From positions 1 through 64,000 of the forward strand of contig NZ_NFKR01000009.1 in the NCBI RefSeq assembly GCF_002160495.1: DNA of 64,000 nucleotides. Reading direction: 5' to 3'. Below the pieces are notes generated by a model that had not been told where the DNA came from, did not search any database, and worked only from the letters and a program-made list of their open reading frames with translations. Numbering within the stretch: position 1 is the stretch's first letter; the number at the start of each line of letters is the position of its first letter. The translations under genes were made by a program, and so were the position numbers. Origin of the DNA: Erysipelatoclostridium sp. An173 (GTDB lineage: Bacteria > Bacillota_I > Bacilli_A > Erysipelotrichales > Coprobacillaceae). Of the stretch, positions 16,694-26,059 are shown one piece after another.

Positions 16694-17560
16694 TTATGCT
16701 TTACCAATGCATCCAAAGATTTCCATTTTTTCTTTAACACATTGTTGAATAGCTGCAGCACCTGGTGCTAATAATTTACGAGGGTCAAATCCTTTACCTT
16801 CTAAATCTTTTCCAGCTTCAATGTATTTTCTTGTTGCTTCTTGGAAATATAATTGACATTCAGTATTTACATTGATTTTAGAAACACCTAAGTTGATTGC
16901 TTTTTTAATCATATCTTCAGGAATTCCAGTTCCACCATGTAATACTAATGGCAATTTTCCAGTTTCTTGTTGGATAGCATCTAATGCATTAAAGTCTAAA
17001 CCTTCCCAATTTTCTGGATATTTACCATGAATATTTCCAATACCAGCTGCTAAGAAATCTACTCCTAAATCAGCGATCATTTTACATTCTTTTGGATCGG
17101 CTACTTCACCTTTTCCGACAACACCGTCTTCTTCACCACCGATAGATCCTACTTCTGCTTCTACAGAAACACCTTTTGCATGGCATAATTCAACGATTTC
17201 TTTAGTTTTTTCAATGTTTTCTTCAATTCCATAATGAGAACCATCAAACATGATTGAAGAGAAACCAGCATCTAAAGCAGCTTTAGCTCCTTCATAGCTA
17301 CCATGGTCTAAGTGTAAAGCTACAGGTACAGTAATTCCTAATGAATCAACCATTGCTGATACCATAGCTGCTACTGTTTTATAACCAGTCATATATTTAG
17401 CAGCACCTTCAGATACTCCTAAAATTACTGGCGCTTTTAATTCTTCTGCAGTTAAAAGAATAGATTTTGTCCATTCAAGATTATTAATGTTAAATTGACC
17501 AACTGCATAATGTCCTTCTTTTGCTTTATTTAACATTTCTGTTGCTGAAACTAATCCCAT
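16694..17560 (-). CDS. fba: Class II fructose-bisphosphate aldolase
   Basis: 288 residues. Zinc-dependent aldolase of glycolysis, splitting fructose 1,6-bisphosphate. The HLDHGS motif (catalytic Asp85, zinc His86) and the later ligand regions (GKYPENW, LVLHGGTGIPEDMIKKAI, KINVNTECQ) are intact. The ATG at 17560 has AAAAGGAGA upstream; the longer frame from 17671 runs into the leader and is not coding. Upstream lies a transcript-like leader (17642-17855) with its own promoter and terminator, so expression may involve attenuation. A related substrate such as tagatose bisphosphate cannot be excluded. Confidence 0.95.
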   Translation of the reverse strand: MGLVSATEMLNKAKEGHYAVGQFNINNLEWTKSILLTAEELKAPVILGVSEGAAKYMTGYKTVAAMVSAMVDSLGITVPVALHLDHGSYEGAKAALDAGFSSIMFDGSHYGIEENIEKTKEIVELCHAKGVSVEAEVGSIGGEEDGVVGKGEVADPKECKMIADLGVDFLAAGIGNIHGKYPENWEGLDFNALDAIQQETGKLPLVLHGGTGIPEDMIKKAINLGVSKINVNTECQLYFQEATRKYIEAGKDLEGKGFDPRKLLAPGAAAIQQCVKEKMEIFGCIGKA

Positions 17561-17641
17561 AATAAATTCTCCTTTTCTTTTTTCTGTTATAATAATACTA
17601 TTATTTCCTCTAAATTTCCATAAAAACAATGAGTTTTTTTT

Positions 17642-17855
17642 AGTTAAAAAAAGAAAATGACACTTAATCAAGTCATTACCGATAGAAAACAGCCATACAA
17701 AACAGATACCAGTGGGAAATATATCGTTTTATGGTAAATACATCGTGTCATTTTCTTTAGATACAGGAGAGATAGTACTAAAACATATATTTGGAGAACA
17801 ATTAGAATAGCAATCACTCCTAACAGCCTTTTAAAGCTGGTCAAAATATTTTGAC
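17642..17855 (-). ncRNA. Candidate leader RNA or sRNA upstream of fba
   Basis: The minus-strand transcript predicted from the promoter at 17862-17889 would begin in a 16-base palindrome. It continues through a small hairpin (CAGC...GCTG, near 17821-17836) and ends in a perfect 14-bp stem (AAAGAAAATGACAC read on plus at 17650-17663, paired with 17745-17758) followed by a T7 tract. The 80-base interior of that stem contains further pairable segments (TTACC/GGTAA, GATA/TATC). No ORF fills the region and I recognise no riboswitch family. It is either a regulated leader of fba or a stand-alone RNA of about 210 bases. Confidence 0.55.
17840..17855. promoter_or_regulatory. Perfect palindrome at the predicted start of the fba leader RNA
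   Basis: GTCAAAATATTTTGAC, 16 bases, perfectly symmetric, seven bases downstream of the -10 box. The position is typical for a repressor operator; the protein is unknown. It matches neither the Rex nor the cre consensus. Confidence 0.6.
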
Positions 17856-17861
17856 AGTTTT

Positions 17862-17889
17862 ATTATATTATATTTTATTATTATGTCAA
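17862..17889 (-). promoter_or_regulatory. Sigma-A promoter of the fba leader RNA
   Basis: Minus strand TTGACA (17889-17884), 16-base spacer, TATAAT (17867-17862). Both hexamers are exact. Confidence 0.85.
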
Positions 17890-17915
17890 TAATATTTTAT
17901 CATTAACATTTACAT

Positions 17916-17945
17916 AAAAAGGTGCGCTCCCACATAACACACCTT
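17916..17945 (-). terminator. Terminator of the TrmH-like gene
   Basis: AAGGTGTG / CGCACCTT stem with TTTTT on the minus strand, directly after the stop of the methyltransferase gene. Confidence 0.85.
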
Positions 17946-18689
17946 CTAATCTCTTAAAACCGTTTTATCTATAAAATTATCTTTAGAAAAATAACACAGC
18001 GTTATTCCTAAAGCCATTGATAAATTTAATGAGTCTATTTTATCTGTATGTGGTATAAAGATTGATTGGCCATAATTCAAATATTCATCAGGTAAGCCAC
18101 TGCTTTCATTACCAAATACTAATGAATATTTTTTTTCAGGTATTCTAAAACGATGGATATTTTCAGCTCCCTTTAACATCAAAGGATAAATATTTCGATC
18201 AGGATATTTAGCTAAATATTCATCAAAACTATCATAATAAGCAAAATTAATATTAAATACTGCCCCCATCGAAGAACGAATTACTCGAGGAGAAAACACA
18301 TCAACCCCTGGACGGATAATCGCTAAATCATTGTAACCAAAACCAAGCATAGTTCTAATAATTGTTCCCATATTACCCATATCACCAGGATTTACCAATA
18401 CCACATGATTTCCATCATTTAATACACTTGGATATTTTTTTATAATTGCTATTGCAAAACAATTATCTTTTTTAGACAACTTATTAATTGTTTTATCACT
18501 CTCAACTACTTCAATATGATGCTTTTGACAAAGTTCACTAATCAAAGCTACTCCTTGGTTTAAATGTGAATTACTCTTTAGATATACTCTGATTACTTGT
18601 TCAGGTTTGCTTTTTAATAATTCAATCGTCTCAAAAACTCCTAATGTATATGTATAATCAAAATCTTTTTGATATGTTTTAATTTTCAT
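17946..18689 (-). CDS. TrmH/SpoU-family RNA 2'-O-methyltransferase
   Basis: 247 residues. The three SPOUT motifs of the SpoU family are clear: NPGDMGNMGTIIRTM (motif 1), LVFGNESSGLP (motif 2) and DSLNLSMALGITL (motif 3, knot). An N-terminal substrate-binding region precedes them. It should methylate a ribose in rRNA or tRNA; the site cannot be read from sequence. It overlaps the upstream small gene by 11 bases, so the two form an operon. Confidence 0.92.
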   Translation of the reverse strand: MKIKTYQKDFDYTYTLGVFETIELLKSKPEQVIRVYLKSNSHLNQGVALISELCQKHHIEVVESDKTINKLSKKDNCFAIAIIKKYPSVLNDGNHVVLVNPGDMGNMGTIIRTMLGFGYNDLAIIRPGVDVFSPRVIRSSMGAVFNINFAYYDSFDEYLAKYPDRNIYPLMLKGAENIHRFRIPEKKYSLVFGNESSGLPDEYLNYGQSIFIPHTDKIDSLNLSMALGITLCYFSKDNFIDKTVLRD

Positions 18690-18951
18690 CTGATAAACCT
18701 TTCAATAAATTAATTTGTTTCTTTAGATCAGCTTGCAATGAAATAAAATGATCTTTATCATAATCCACTCCTTGATCTATCAATTCAAATAAATCATTAT
18801 ATTTATCATACGCTAATTCTAATAAAGAGATTTGAATTTCTAAATCTATTTCATTATTTGCATCCTGCACAGTTCGATTTATATCTTTATATTTATCTTT
18901 AAAAACTTGATCCAAATCCACTTTTTCCTTTTTCTTTTTAAACAATCCCAT
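18679..18951 (-). CDS. Small charged helical protein
   Basis: 90 residues, no recognised family. A basic N-terminus (MGLFKKKKEK) is followed by a largely helical, heptad-like acidic region. The Lys-rich start after a hydrophobic GLF could allow membrane association. SD AGGAGG precedes the ATG, and the 3' end overlaps the TrmH-like gene, which suggests co-translation. Confidence 0.65.
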   Translation of the reverse strand: MGLFKKKKEKVDLDQVFKDKYKDINRTVQDANNEIDLEIQISLLELAYDKYNDLFELIDQGVDYDKDHFISLQADLKKQINLLKGLSDEN

Positions 18952-18967
18952 TATTTAAAACCTCCTT

Positions 18968-19519
18968 TTAATCTTTAGTTTCTAGTAACTTACAATATGA
19001 TATTACTGGTTTAGGATAATCTGGATGTTTACCAACAAACTTTTCCATCCAAATCATATCATGCCATTTATTAAATTTATAACCACATTTACTAAAATAA
19101 GCAACCTGACGATAGCCATTTTTTTTATGAAAAGAAATACTATCTTGATTATCACTACTAATACAAGCATTCATATTAATGATATTTTGCTTTTTAGTGA
19201 TTTTTTCTAATTCTCGATAAAGAGCACTACCAATTCCTTGACCACAATAGTTAACATCAACATAAATCGAAGTTTCTACTGCCCAATCATATGCAGCCCT
19301 TTGTTTAAAAGCTGACGTATATGCATATCCTACAATTTGATTACCATCTTTAGCTACCAAATATGGATACTTAGCCACTGTCGTTTTTATTCTTTGTTCA
19401 AACTCCAAAAGAGTTGGCACTTTATATTCAAAAGAAATTGCCGTTTTTTCTACGTAGGGCCGATATATTTCTAATAAACGCGCAGCATCTGTTAATTTAA
19501 CAGTTTCAATAACAATCAT
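18968..19519 (-). CDS. GNAT N-acetyltransferase, phosphinothricin-acetyltransferase-like
   Basis: 183 residues with the GNAT fold. The pattern matches the Pat/YncA-like group: TDAARLLEIYRPYVEKTAISFEY near the start, VGYAYTSAFKQRAAYDWAVETSIYV, then the acetyl-CoA loop CGQGIGSALYRELE and ISSDNQDSISFHKKNGYRQVAYF. Members acetylate amino groups of small molecules such as methionine derivatives; the substrate here is unknown. The start at 19519 has AAGGAG upstream, in preference to 19543. Confidence 0.9.
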   Translation of the reverse strand: MIVIETVKLTDAARLLEIYRPYVEKTAISFEYKVPTLLEFEQRIKTTVAKYPYLVAKDGNQIVGYAYTSAFKQRAAYDWAVETSIYVDVNYCGQGIGSALYRELEKITKKQNIINMNACISSDNQDSISFHKKNGYRQVAYFSKCGYKFNKWHDMIWMEKFVGKHPDYPKPVISYCKLLETKD

Positions 19520-19582
19520 ATTTATCTCCTTATCTTTTGACATTATAACACGGTCAATAATATTTAAGCAAAAATATTTAGT

Positions 19583-20647
19583 TTAATTACTAATCAAGTT
19601 AACAACTAAAATTTCACTATGCCTAGAAGTACGCATTGCATAGCCCCAGGTTCCCATCCCAGATGTTACAATAGCATTAAAATTTCCATCAGTTTCCATT
19701 CCATAATTTAAATCATTAACATTAATTAAATTATAAAAATATTCTAGTGGAAAAATTTGACCCGCATGGCTGTGACCTGATAATTCTAAATCAATCCCTT
19801 GTTCCTTACTAATATCGTATTCATGAGGCTGATGATCTAATAAAACTAACGGCTTATCTTTATCTAAATTACTCGTTAAATTTTCAAGAGCTACACGACT
19901 TTTCACTGAATAATCTTGCCTGCCAATTAAATATATATCATCAAGTTGTACAACCTGATCAAGTAAGACCTGAACACCAATTTTTTCTAGATTATCAACA
20001 ACATTAAACTCTTTTAACGAACTACCACCTTGAAAACCAATTTCATGATTCCCCTCAACATAATAAACCGAAAAATCAGCTGCTAATTTAGAAAAAACTT
20101 CCAGTGAATAATCAAATTCTTCTTGTGTTGTTCCTTCATCATAAATATCCCCAAGCAAAACAATTGCATCAGGATTAATTTCATTAGCTTCATCATTGAT
20201 CTTATCCAAATCATCCTTACCAATAGCCGTACCTAAATGAACATCAGAAACTACCATCAATCTTTTATCTTCAAAATTTTTATTTATTTCAACATCATAA
20301 GTAGTAACAACTATGTTTTTAGCATTATAAATACCATAACCACTTAAAATAATACTAATAACCAAAGCAATTATCCCACGACGATAAATCAATTTAAAAT
20401 AACGATTTAATTTAGTTTTAAATAATATTAAATTAATAATATCAAAAACAATAAAACAAAAACACGTATTTACTAGAAAGCCAAATACATTCATACTAAT
20501 CTGACATAAAAAAATCAATACTACAATAATTAAAAAAGTAATTAATTTAGCTTCCTTAACAGGTCGAAAAACTAAATGGGTATGATATGTCAAATAAATA
20601 GTCATTATGGCAACTAAAGCCATTTCCATTAATGTAAACCAACTCAT
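19583..20647 (-). CDS. Membrane-anchored metallophosphoesterase
   Basis: About 354 residues. The first 130 contain four hydrophobic segments. A calcineurin-like phosphoesterase domain follows with the motifs SDVHLGT, GDIYDEG, GNHE and LDHQPHE...SGHSHAGQI. This architecture matches YkuE/YaeI-like membrane phosphoesterases. The ATG at 20647 has GAAGGAG eight bases upstream; a longer frame reaching 20725 overlaps the divergent gene and is rejected. Confidence 0.9.
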   Translation of the reverse strand: MSWFTLMEMALVAIMTIYLTYHTHLVFRPVKEAKLITFLIIVVLIFLCQISMNVFGFLVNTCFCFIVFDIINLILFKTKLNRYFKLIYRRGIIALVISIILSGYGIYNAKNIVVTTYDVEINKNFEDKRLMVVSDVHLGTAIGKDDLDKINDEANEINPDAIVLLGDIYDEGTTQEEFDYSLEVFSKLAADFSVYYVEGNHEIGFQGGSSLKEFNVVDNLEKIGVQVLLDQVVQLDDIYLIGRQDYSVKSRVALENLTSNLDKDKPLVLLDHQPHEYDISKEQGIDLELSGHSHAGQIFPLEYFYNLINVNDLNYGMETDGNFNAIVTSGMGTWGYAMRTSRHSEILVVNLISN

Positions 20648-20719
20648 AAGCCATCTCCTTCGATAAAACATTATACCACAGATTAGAATTATGTTATAAT
20701 ACTTTGCGAGGTGAAACAA

Positions 20720-21526
20720 ATGCACAAATTAGCTTGTCCAAAATGCCATCAGGCACTAATCCAAGAAGGAAACTCATATAAATGTATCAATAATCATTGT
20801 TACGATATCGCAAAATCTAAATATATCAATCTATTATTAAACCCTGATAAAGCTTCTAATAATCCCGGCGACAGTAAAGAAAGCTTACAAGCTAGAAAAG
20901 CTTATTTAACTAAAGGATATTATGATATTATATTAAATAATGTTATTAGTCTTATTAACAAATATCAAAACAATCAACAATTAGAAATATTAGATTTAGG
21001 TTGTGGTGAAGGTTATTATACTAATGGTTTAAAGAACGCTTTTAAAAATGATAATATTTATGGTTTAGATATTTCTAAAGAAGCTATTAATATGGCTACA
21101 AAATATACTAAAGATATCTATTGGATTGTCGGTAATAGCAAAAATATCCCAATCTTAGATCACTCACTTGATTTTATTACCGCTCTATTTACTGTAGTTA
21201 ATCAAAAGGAACTAGAAAGAACTTTAAAACCTGGTGGTTATATTATTCATGTAACTGCTAACCCTAATCATTTAATTGAAATCAAGGAACTGATTTATGA
21301 TGAAATCAAAGTCAAAAGTGATAAATATATTCGTTTAGATTTTAAAAACGTTGAATCTTTTGATTTAGTTAAAACTATTGAAATCCCAAATCGTGAAGAT
21401 GCTTTAAATCTATTGAAAATGACACCACATTATTACCATATCAAAAAAGAACGCCGTAGCGTTCTAGATACTCTTGATAAATTAAATGTCACAATTGATG
21501 TTAAAGTAACAGTTTATCAAGTATAA
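20720..21526 (+). CDS. RlmA-type 23S rRNA guanine-N1-methyltransferase
   Basis: 268 residues. The N-terminal zinc finger characteristic of RlmA is visible (CPKCHQ and CINNHCYD), followed by YINLLLNP and a class I SAM-binding domain (EILDLGCGEGYYT, then YGLDISKEAINMA). RlmA(I/II) enzymes methylate G745 or G748 of 23S rRNA; the subtype cannot be separated here. The ATG at 20720 is chosen because GAGGTG precedes it. The 3' end overlaps the convergent DUF1294 gene by 26 bases. Confidence 0.9.
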   Translation: MHKLACPKCHQALIQEGNSYKCINNHCYDIAKSKYINLLLNPDKASNNPGDSKESLQARKAYLTKGYYDIILNNVISLINKYQNNQQLEILDLGCGEGYYTNGLKNAFKNDNIYGLDISKEAINMATKYTKDIYWIVGNSKNIPILDHSLDFITALFTVVNQKELERTLKPGGYIIHVTANPNHLIEIKELIYDEIKVKSDKYIRLDFKNVESFDLVKTIEIPNREDALNLLKMTPHYYHIKKERRSVLDTLDKLNVTIDVKVTVYQV

Positions 21527-21803
21527 CTGTAAAACTTTGTTTTACTAATAATAAATATATTAATATTTGTATTAACAAAACGATTGGAATACCCCATTTA
21601 AAAAGGGGTGTTTTAGTTTTATGTCTAAAAACATACATTGCAATAAGCGCTCCTACTCCACCACCAGCTATCGTTACAGCAAAAAGTGTTTTTTCAGATA
21701 TTCGCCAATAATGATGTTTTGCTTTATATTTATCAGCTCCATATAAAATAAATGCAATAACATTAACAATAAGTAAATATATATAAATATGTCTATCCAT
21801 CAT
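21501..21803 (-). CDS. DUF1294 family membrane protein
   Basis: 100 residues with three or four hydrophobic segments. Family features: VNVIAFILYGADKYKAKHHYWRISEKTL, then GGGVGALIAMYVFRHKTKTPLF. Function of DUF1294 is unknown. Convergent with the rlmA-like gene. Confidence 0.88.
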   Translation of the reverse strand: MMDRHIYIYLLIVNVIAFILYGADKYKAKHHYWRISEKTLFAVTIAGGGVGALIAMYVFRHKTKTPLFKWGIPIVLLIQILIYLLLVKQSFTVILDKLLL

Positions 21804-21818
21804 AATACCTCATTTAGA

Positions 21819-21846
21819 CAAAAAGATTGAGAAAATCTCAATCTTT
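21819..21846 (-). terminator. Terminator of the C39-like gene
   Basis: AAGATTGAGA / TCTCAATCTT stem, 3-base loop, TTTTT on the minus strand, at the stop codon of the gene starting at 22421. Confidence 0.88.
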
Positions 21847-22421
21847 TACTTTGAATAAAAAAACCTAACCATCTTAACAACATTCATTCGACTTTTTTCA
21901 AAAATAATCCGGGCTGGAATTCTTTTTAACTCACCACAATCTAAAAAGATAATCACCAGACCCTTTTTAGTTTCTTCATATCCAACAATAGTGACCCAAT
22001 GCCACAAATCATCACGAACCGCTCGACGCCGATGAGTTAAAATCAATAATCCTAATGGATGACCATCATCAATACTGGCACAAACAATTTTGCTTGCATC
22101 AACCACTCGAGGACGACGAATGATTTGATAACTACAATCATTTAATAATTTACTAAGGCGACGGGCATAAAGATAAACATAAGGAAAACCTCGTTTACCA
22201 GGTTCCATTACCTTAAACATTTCATTCATATAATCAAGATACTCTCGCTTATCAAATTCCGTTTCCTTTTTAGTATAATATATGAAAATATCTGTAGCAC
22301 TAACACTGGCACAACCTGCTTTTCTAGCCCATGAATCAATAAACCAGTCTTGATTCCCACCATGACCTATTAATTGTTTATTTTCATATACTTTAGGATA
22401 ATCTAAAATCATCCCGTCCAC
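21846..22421 (-). CDS. Putative papain-like cysteine protease (C39-like fold)
   Basis: 191 residues. A cysteine in GCASVSATDIFIYY near residue 37 and a histidine in DLWHWVTIVGYEE near 142, followed by LDCGEL, give the Cys-His-Asp order of C39-like peptidases. No signal peptide or transporter domains are seen, so it is probably an intracellular enzyme or an inactive relative. It follows the malic enzyme gene by about a dozen bases and may be co-transcribed with it. Identification rests on motif order only. Confidence 0.55.
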   Translation of the reverse strand: MDGMILDYPKVYENKQLIGHGGNQDWFIDSWARKAGCASVSATDIFIYYTKKETEFDKREYLDYMNEMFKVMEPGKRGFPYVYLYARRLSKLLNDCSYQIIRRPRVVDASKIVCASIDDGHPLGLLILTHRRRAVRDDLWHWVTIVGYEETKKGLVIIFLDCGELKRIPARIIFEKSRMNVVKMVRFFYSK

Positions 22422-22432
22422 CTCCTTTGTGC

Positions 22433-23581
22433 TTATTTAGCTTCTATTACCGCTTTTCTTACAGCTGGTACAACTCTTTTATCAAAAGCATCAGGAATTA
22501 TATAATCTTCTTTTAACTGATCTTCAGGAATAATATTAGCAATCGCTTTAGCACAAGCTATTTTCATTTCTTCAGTAATATTATCAACTCGTCCATCCAA
22601 AGCCCCTCTAAAAATACCTGGGAAAACTAAAACGTTATTGATTTGATTTGGATAATCACTACGTCCTGTTGCTACTACCCGAGCCCCTGCTTCTAACGCT
22701 AATGATGGTTCAATTTCTGGTTGTGGGTTAGCCATGGCAAAAATTATCGCATCATTGTTCATTGTTTTAACCATTTCAGGTGTTAATACATTAGCTGCTG
22801 ATACTCCAATAAATACATCACTACCTTTAATAGCATCTACTAAAGTACCATGCATTTTATCTAAATTAGTTACTTTAGCAATTTCTTCTTGAGCGTTATT
22901 CATCCAGCTTTCACCAGTACATACAATCCCTAAACGATCTACCATAGTAATGTTTTTAACGTCTAGTTGTAATAATAATTTACAAATACTAATTCCTGCA
23001 CTTCCAGCACCATTAATAACCACTTTAACTTCACTCATGTTTTTCTTAACTAATTTTAAAGCATTAATCAATCCAGCACTAACTGCTATTGCTGTACCAT
23101 GCTGGTCATCATGGAATACTGGAATATCTAATTCTGCTTTTAAACGTTCTTCAATTTCAAAACAACGTGGTGCACTAATATCTTCTAAATTAATACCCCC
23201 AAAACCAGGTGCAATATATTTTACTGCTTTAATAATTTCTTCTGTGTCTTGAGTATCTAAACAAATTGGATATGCATCAATATTGGCAAATTCTTTAAAT
23301 AATACCGCTTTACCTTCCATAACTGGCATCGCTGCTTTAGGTCCAATATTTCCAAGTCCTAATACTGCACTTCCATCAGTTACAACTGCAATACTATTGC
23401 CTTTACCTGTTAATTCATAAGCCTTATCTTCATCTTCTTTAATAAGAGTGCAAGGTCTTGCTACTCCTGGTGTATAAGCTAAAGCCATATCATCCATACT
23501 ACTAACTTTTACTTTTGAAACTACTTCTAACTTACCTTTATTACTACGATGTAATTCTACTGCTTTATCATAAATATCCAT
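22433..23581 (-). CDS. NAD(P)-dependent malic enzyme
   Basis: 382 residues, the short bacterial form. Oxidatively decarboxylates malate to pyruvate. The malic N-terminal domain ([34 protein letters not shown]), the metal/catalytic region ([26 protein letters not shown]) and the NAD-binding domain ([13 protein letters not shown]) are all present, and the end matches family length. Cofactor preference cannot be assigned. Confidence 0.96.
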   Translation of the reverse strand: MDIYDKAVELHRSNKGKLEVVSKVKVSSMDDMALAYTPGVARPCTLIKEDEDKAYELTGKGNSIAVVTDGSAVLGLGNIGPKAAMPVMEGKAVLFKEFANIDAYPICLDTQDTEEIIKAVKYIAPGFGGINLEDISAPRCFEIEERLKAELDIPVFHDDQHGTAIAVSAGLINALKLVKKNMSEVKVVINGAGSAGISICKLLLQLDVKNITMVDRLGIVCTGESWMNNAQEEIAKVTNLDKMHGTLVDAIKGSDVFIGVSAANVLTPEMVKTMNNDAIIFAMANPQPEIEPSLALEAGARVVATGRSDYPNQINNVLVFPGIFRGALDGRVDNITEEMKIACAKAIANIIPEDQLKEDYIIPDAFDKRVVPAVRKAVIEAK

Positions 23582-23673
23582 CTTTACTAACCTTCCTTTT
23601 TATAATTTGTATACAAAGTCATTATAATACAAATAGTTGACTATTTGTTGTAAAAATAAAATTATTTTATCAA

Positions 23674-23722
23674 CAAAAAAACTAATCTTGTAAAATGGTT
23701 AATTAACCATCTTATAAGACTA
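23674..23722 (-). terminator. Terminator of the zinc-ribbon membrane protein gene
   Basis: Long imperfect stem (CTAGTCTT...GGTTAA / TTAACC...AAGATTAG) followed by seven T residues on the minus strand. Confidence 0.85.
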
Positions 23723-23729
23723 GCTTATT

Positions 23730-24680
23730 TTAATATGTTATATCACTAACAGCCCCACAACCACTACAACGATAACCGACAACAACAACTTCATCATAAG
23801 CTTCACTATCTTGAACCCATATTGGTCGAATATTAATTGTATATCCAGCATTTTGACTACAATTTTCACTATGACCATTTTCATATCCGCATTCATTACA
23901 TATCGCCACTTCGACTTCTTCATAATGTCCAGTTGCTTCAACGTGACGTACTTCAGTTATTTCTTGCCAGCTATGATGGTGAGTATTGGAATTATTATTA
24001 GATTGCTGATCATTAGAATTAGATGGTCGTTGATTAGTAGAACGCTCATTTTCAGTTTCATCATCTTCTAAAGATTCTGGGCTTGTTGCATTTTCGATTG
24101 TTTCTTCACTAACATCTGTTACTGTTCCATCACTTTTACTCACTAACTGATTATTATCACTATAAACAAAATTACCAGCATCAGCTAAAGTAATAGCTTC
24201 TTCTAAAGTGATGACATTTATTTTTTTATTAACAACAATTTCTTCAACTTCATCTTCATTAGCAGTGCTGCTTTCTTTTAAATATTCTGCCAGTTTTTTA
24301 GTTTTAGCTCCTATAGTATATTTTATTTGATAACTACCCGGAGTTGCTAAATCAACCTTCGAACCATCAACATTTATATACTTAATAATTTCACTATTAC
24401 ATTGAATATTATAAAAATAATTAATACCTGTAGCATTTTGAACAATATAACGATCGCTAATCCCAGTAACCAGTCCTTTTAAATCACTTTCATCATGTGT
24501 TTTTTTAATATTATTATAAATTTTATCTTCCTGTTTTTGATATACTGGTTTATCAGTCTTAAAAGTATATAAACAACCACCAATTACCGCAATTGTAATG
24601 AAACCTAAAAATACCGATGTGACTATTTGTTGTTTTTTAGTTGACCACAAAAATTTTTTTAATTTCTTTTTTATTGCCAT
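23730..24680 (-). CDS. Membrane-anchored extracellular protein with zinc-ribbon-like tail
   Basis: 316 residues, not assigned to a family. A basic N-terminus and one membrane helix (about 18-38) are followed by a DUF-like beta-rich region (residues 60-130) that resembles bacterial Ig-like modules (GSKVDLATPGSYQIKYTI). A Ser/Asn/Gln-rich linker leads to a tail with two CxxC pairs (ICNECGYE, YRCSGCGAV), a His cluster (THHHSW) and a VRHVEATGHYEEVEV repeat unit. The tail suggests metal binding outside the cell. Confidence 0.6.
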   Translation of the reverse strand: MAIKKKLKKFLWSTKKQQIVTSVFLGFITIAVIGGCLYTFKTDKPVYQKQEDKIYNNIKKTHDESDLKGLVTGISDRYIVQNATGINYFYNIQCNSEIIKYINVDGSKVDLATPGSYQIKYTIGAKTKKLAEYLKESSTANEDEVEEIVVNKKINVITLEEAITLADAGNFVYSDNNQLVSKSDGTVTDVSEETIENATSPESLEDDETENERSTNQRPSNSNDQQSNNNSNTHHHSWQEITEVRHVEATGHYEEVEVAICNECGYENGHSENCSQNAGYTINIRPIWVQDSEAYDEVVVVGYRCSGCGAVSDITY

Positions 24681-24846
24681 AACGATTACCCCTTAATTTA
24701 ATCTTAGCCCATCAGTTAAAAACAGTCAATTTATTTTATATCAATAATCATAATTTTTATTAGTTTTTATAGTGATTTTAAAGATTTATGATATAACTAA
24801 TAACATTATTTATATCACTAAAACATCACATATGATTATATAAACC

Positions 24847-24878
24847 AAAAAATCTAGTACCAATGTACTAGATTTTTT
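24847..24878. terminator. Bidirectional hairpin in the gap before fatA-like gene
   Basis: AAAAAATCTAGTAC-CAAT-GTACTAGATTTTTT, perfect 14-base arms, T runs in both directions. It lies in the 24681-25055 gap, where no ORF is convincing. Confidence 0.7.
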
Positions 24879-24901
24879 ATAGTATTTGATTTTAAGTTAG
24901 G

Positions 24902-24929
24902 AAAAAAGCCCTTGGGACGGGGCTTTTTA
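24902..24929 (-). terminator. Terminator of the acyl-ACP thioesterase gene
   Basis: AAAAAGCCC / GGGCTTTTT stem with a T run on the minus strand, about 130 bases after the thioesterase stop. A third weak hairpin (GTATTC / GAATAC, 24937-24961) lies between. Confidence 0.75.
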
Positions 24930-25055
24930 AATATCTGTATTCTATACGGGAAAACGAATACTATTATAGATATTTGGGACAAAAATATAATAACATATAA
25001 TTAATAAAAATATTTTCAAATATTGAAAATCTATTTTCATTGTATGAAAATTTTA

Positions 25056-25793
25056 TTAGACTGCAACTAAATAACCACCAAATTCAAAATAATCAATTTC
25101 TTCATCTTCCGATTTAAAAACAATCTTGACATATTCATCATCAATATATCGATATATTTTAGCAATCACCCCCGGTGCCATTTCTTTTTTAAAAAAAACA
25201 CTCACTTCACTAAAATACTTATTATCAAATACTTCCATTGCAATAGCATCTAAGGCCCATTCAATATAACGACTATTATTCATATGCTGGTTAACATCCA
25301 CATCACTATATAAAACCTGACGTTTCATTACATATGTAAGTTCTAAGTCTTTTTTTATTTCATGATAACTTTCGATAGTATATTGATACGGTTTTAATTC
25401 CGGCATCACAATACCCACTTTTTCCGGCTTAATAATTCTCCGATTTTTTAAATCAATCAATGTCCATAAAGAATACATAGCAGCAATTTCATCACCACAT
25501 TCATCATTTACCCAGTAATTACGAATGAATTGAATTCTTTTCCGATCAGCTGCTCGAGTATGCAATACAATTTTCTCATCTACTTTAATCGGTCTTTTTA
25601 AAACCATCGTTTCTTTTGACAGAACAAAACCATAATGATCTCCTAATTCAGGATTCCAAATTCCAACTTTAATCGCATTTTGAGTCGCTAAATCTGATAA
25701 TTTAGAAAATAAAGCTGAGATACGATAATTTCCCTTATAATCTGCTTCCTGACATTCGACCGTTAAGTTTAAGCTTGAAACAACATTTTGCAT
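25056..25793 (-). CDS. Acyl-ACP thioesterase (FatA/FatB type)
   Basis: 245 residues forming two hot-dog halves. The first half has the helix region LSDLATQNAIKVGI and the strand TMVLKRPIKVDEKIVLHT; the second has YSDVDVNQHMNNSRYIEWALDA, which carries the Asn/His catalytic residues of FatA/FatB relatives. It should release free fatty acids from acyl carrier protein in the cytoplasm. Length agrees with bacterial members. Confidence 0.92.
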   Translation of the reverse strand: MQNVVSSLNLTVECQEADYKGNYRISALFSKLSDLATQNAIKVGIWNPELGDHYGFVLSKETMVLKRPIKVDEKIVLHTRAADRKRIQFIRNYWVNDECGDEIAAMYSLWTLIDLKNRRIIKPEKVGIVMPELKPYQYTIESYHEIKKDLELTYVMKRQVLYSDVDVNQHMNNSRYIEWALDAIAMEVFDNKYFSEVSVFFKKEMAPGVIAKIYRYIDDEYVKIVFKSEDEEIDYFEFGGYLVAV

Positions 25794-26059
25794 ACGACCA
25801 CCCTTTTCAATTAATACTATATATAATTGTATCTATATTTATTAGAAAAACAAGTTATTATTTACTAATATTACATTAATGTTTTTTTACCATATCTATC
25901 ACCAATGAAGTGTTTTTTATAAAAAATAGTAATTATAGAGTTATTTTTTTAATCATTTTTCCATTTTTATGTGTTTTTTTGCTATTTTTAATAAATTTTA
26001 TATAGGCTTATTACTAATTTTCTAGTATAATAATATTATTGAAAGAAGGAGTATAATTA

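Noticed and set aside
17642-17855. T-box leader upstream of fba
   Set aside because: The conserved AGGGTGGNACCGCG segment is absent and fba is not an amino-acid gene.
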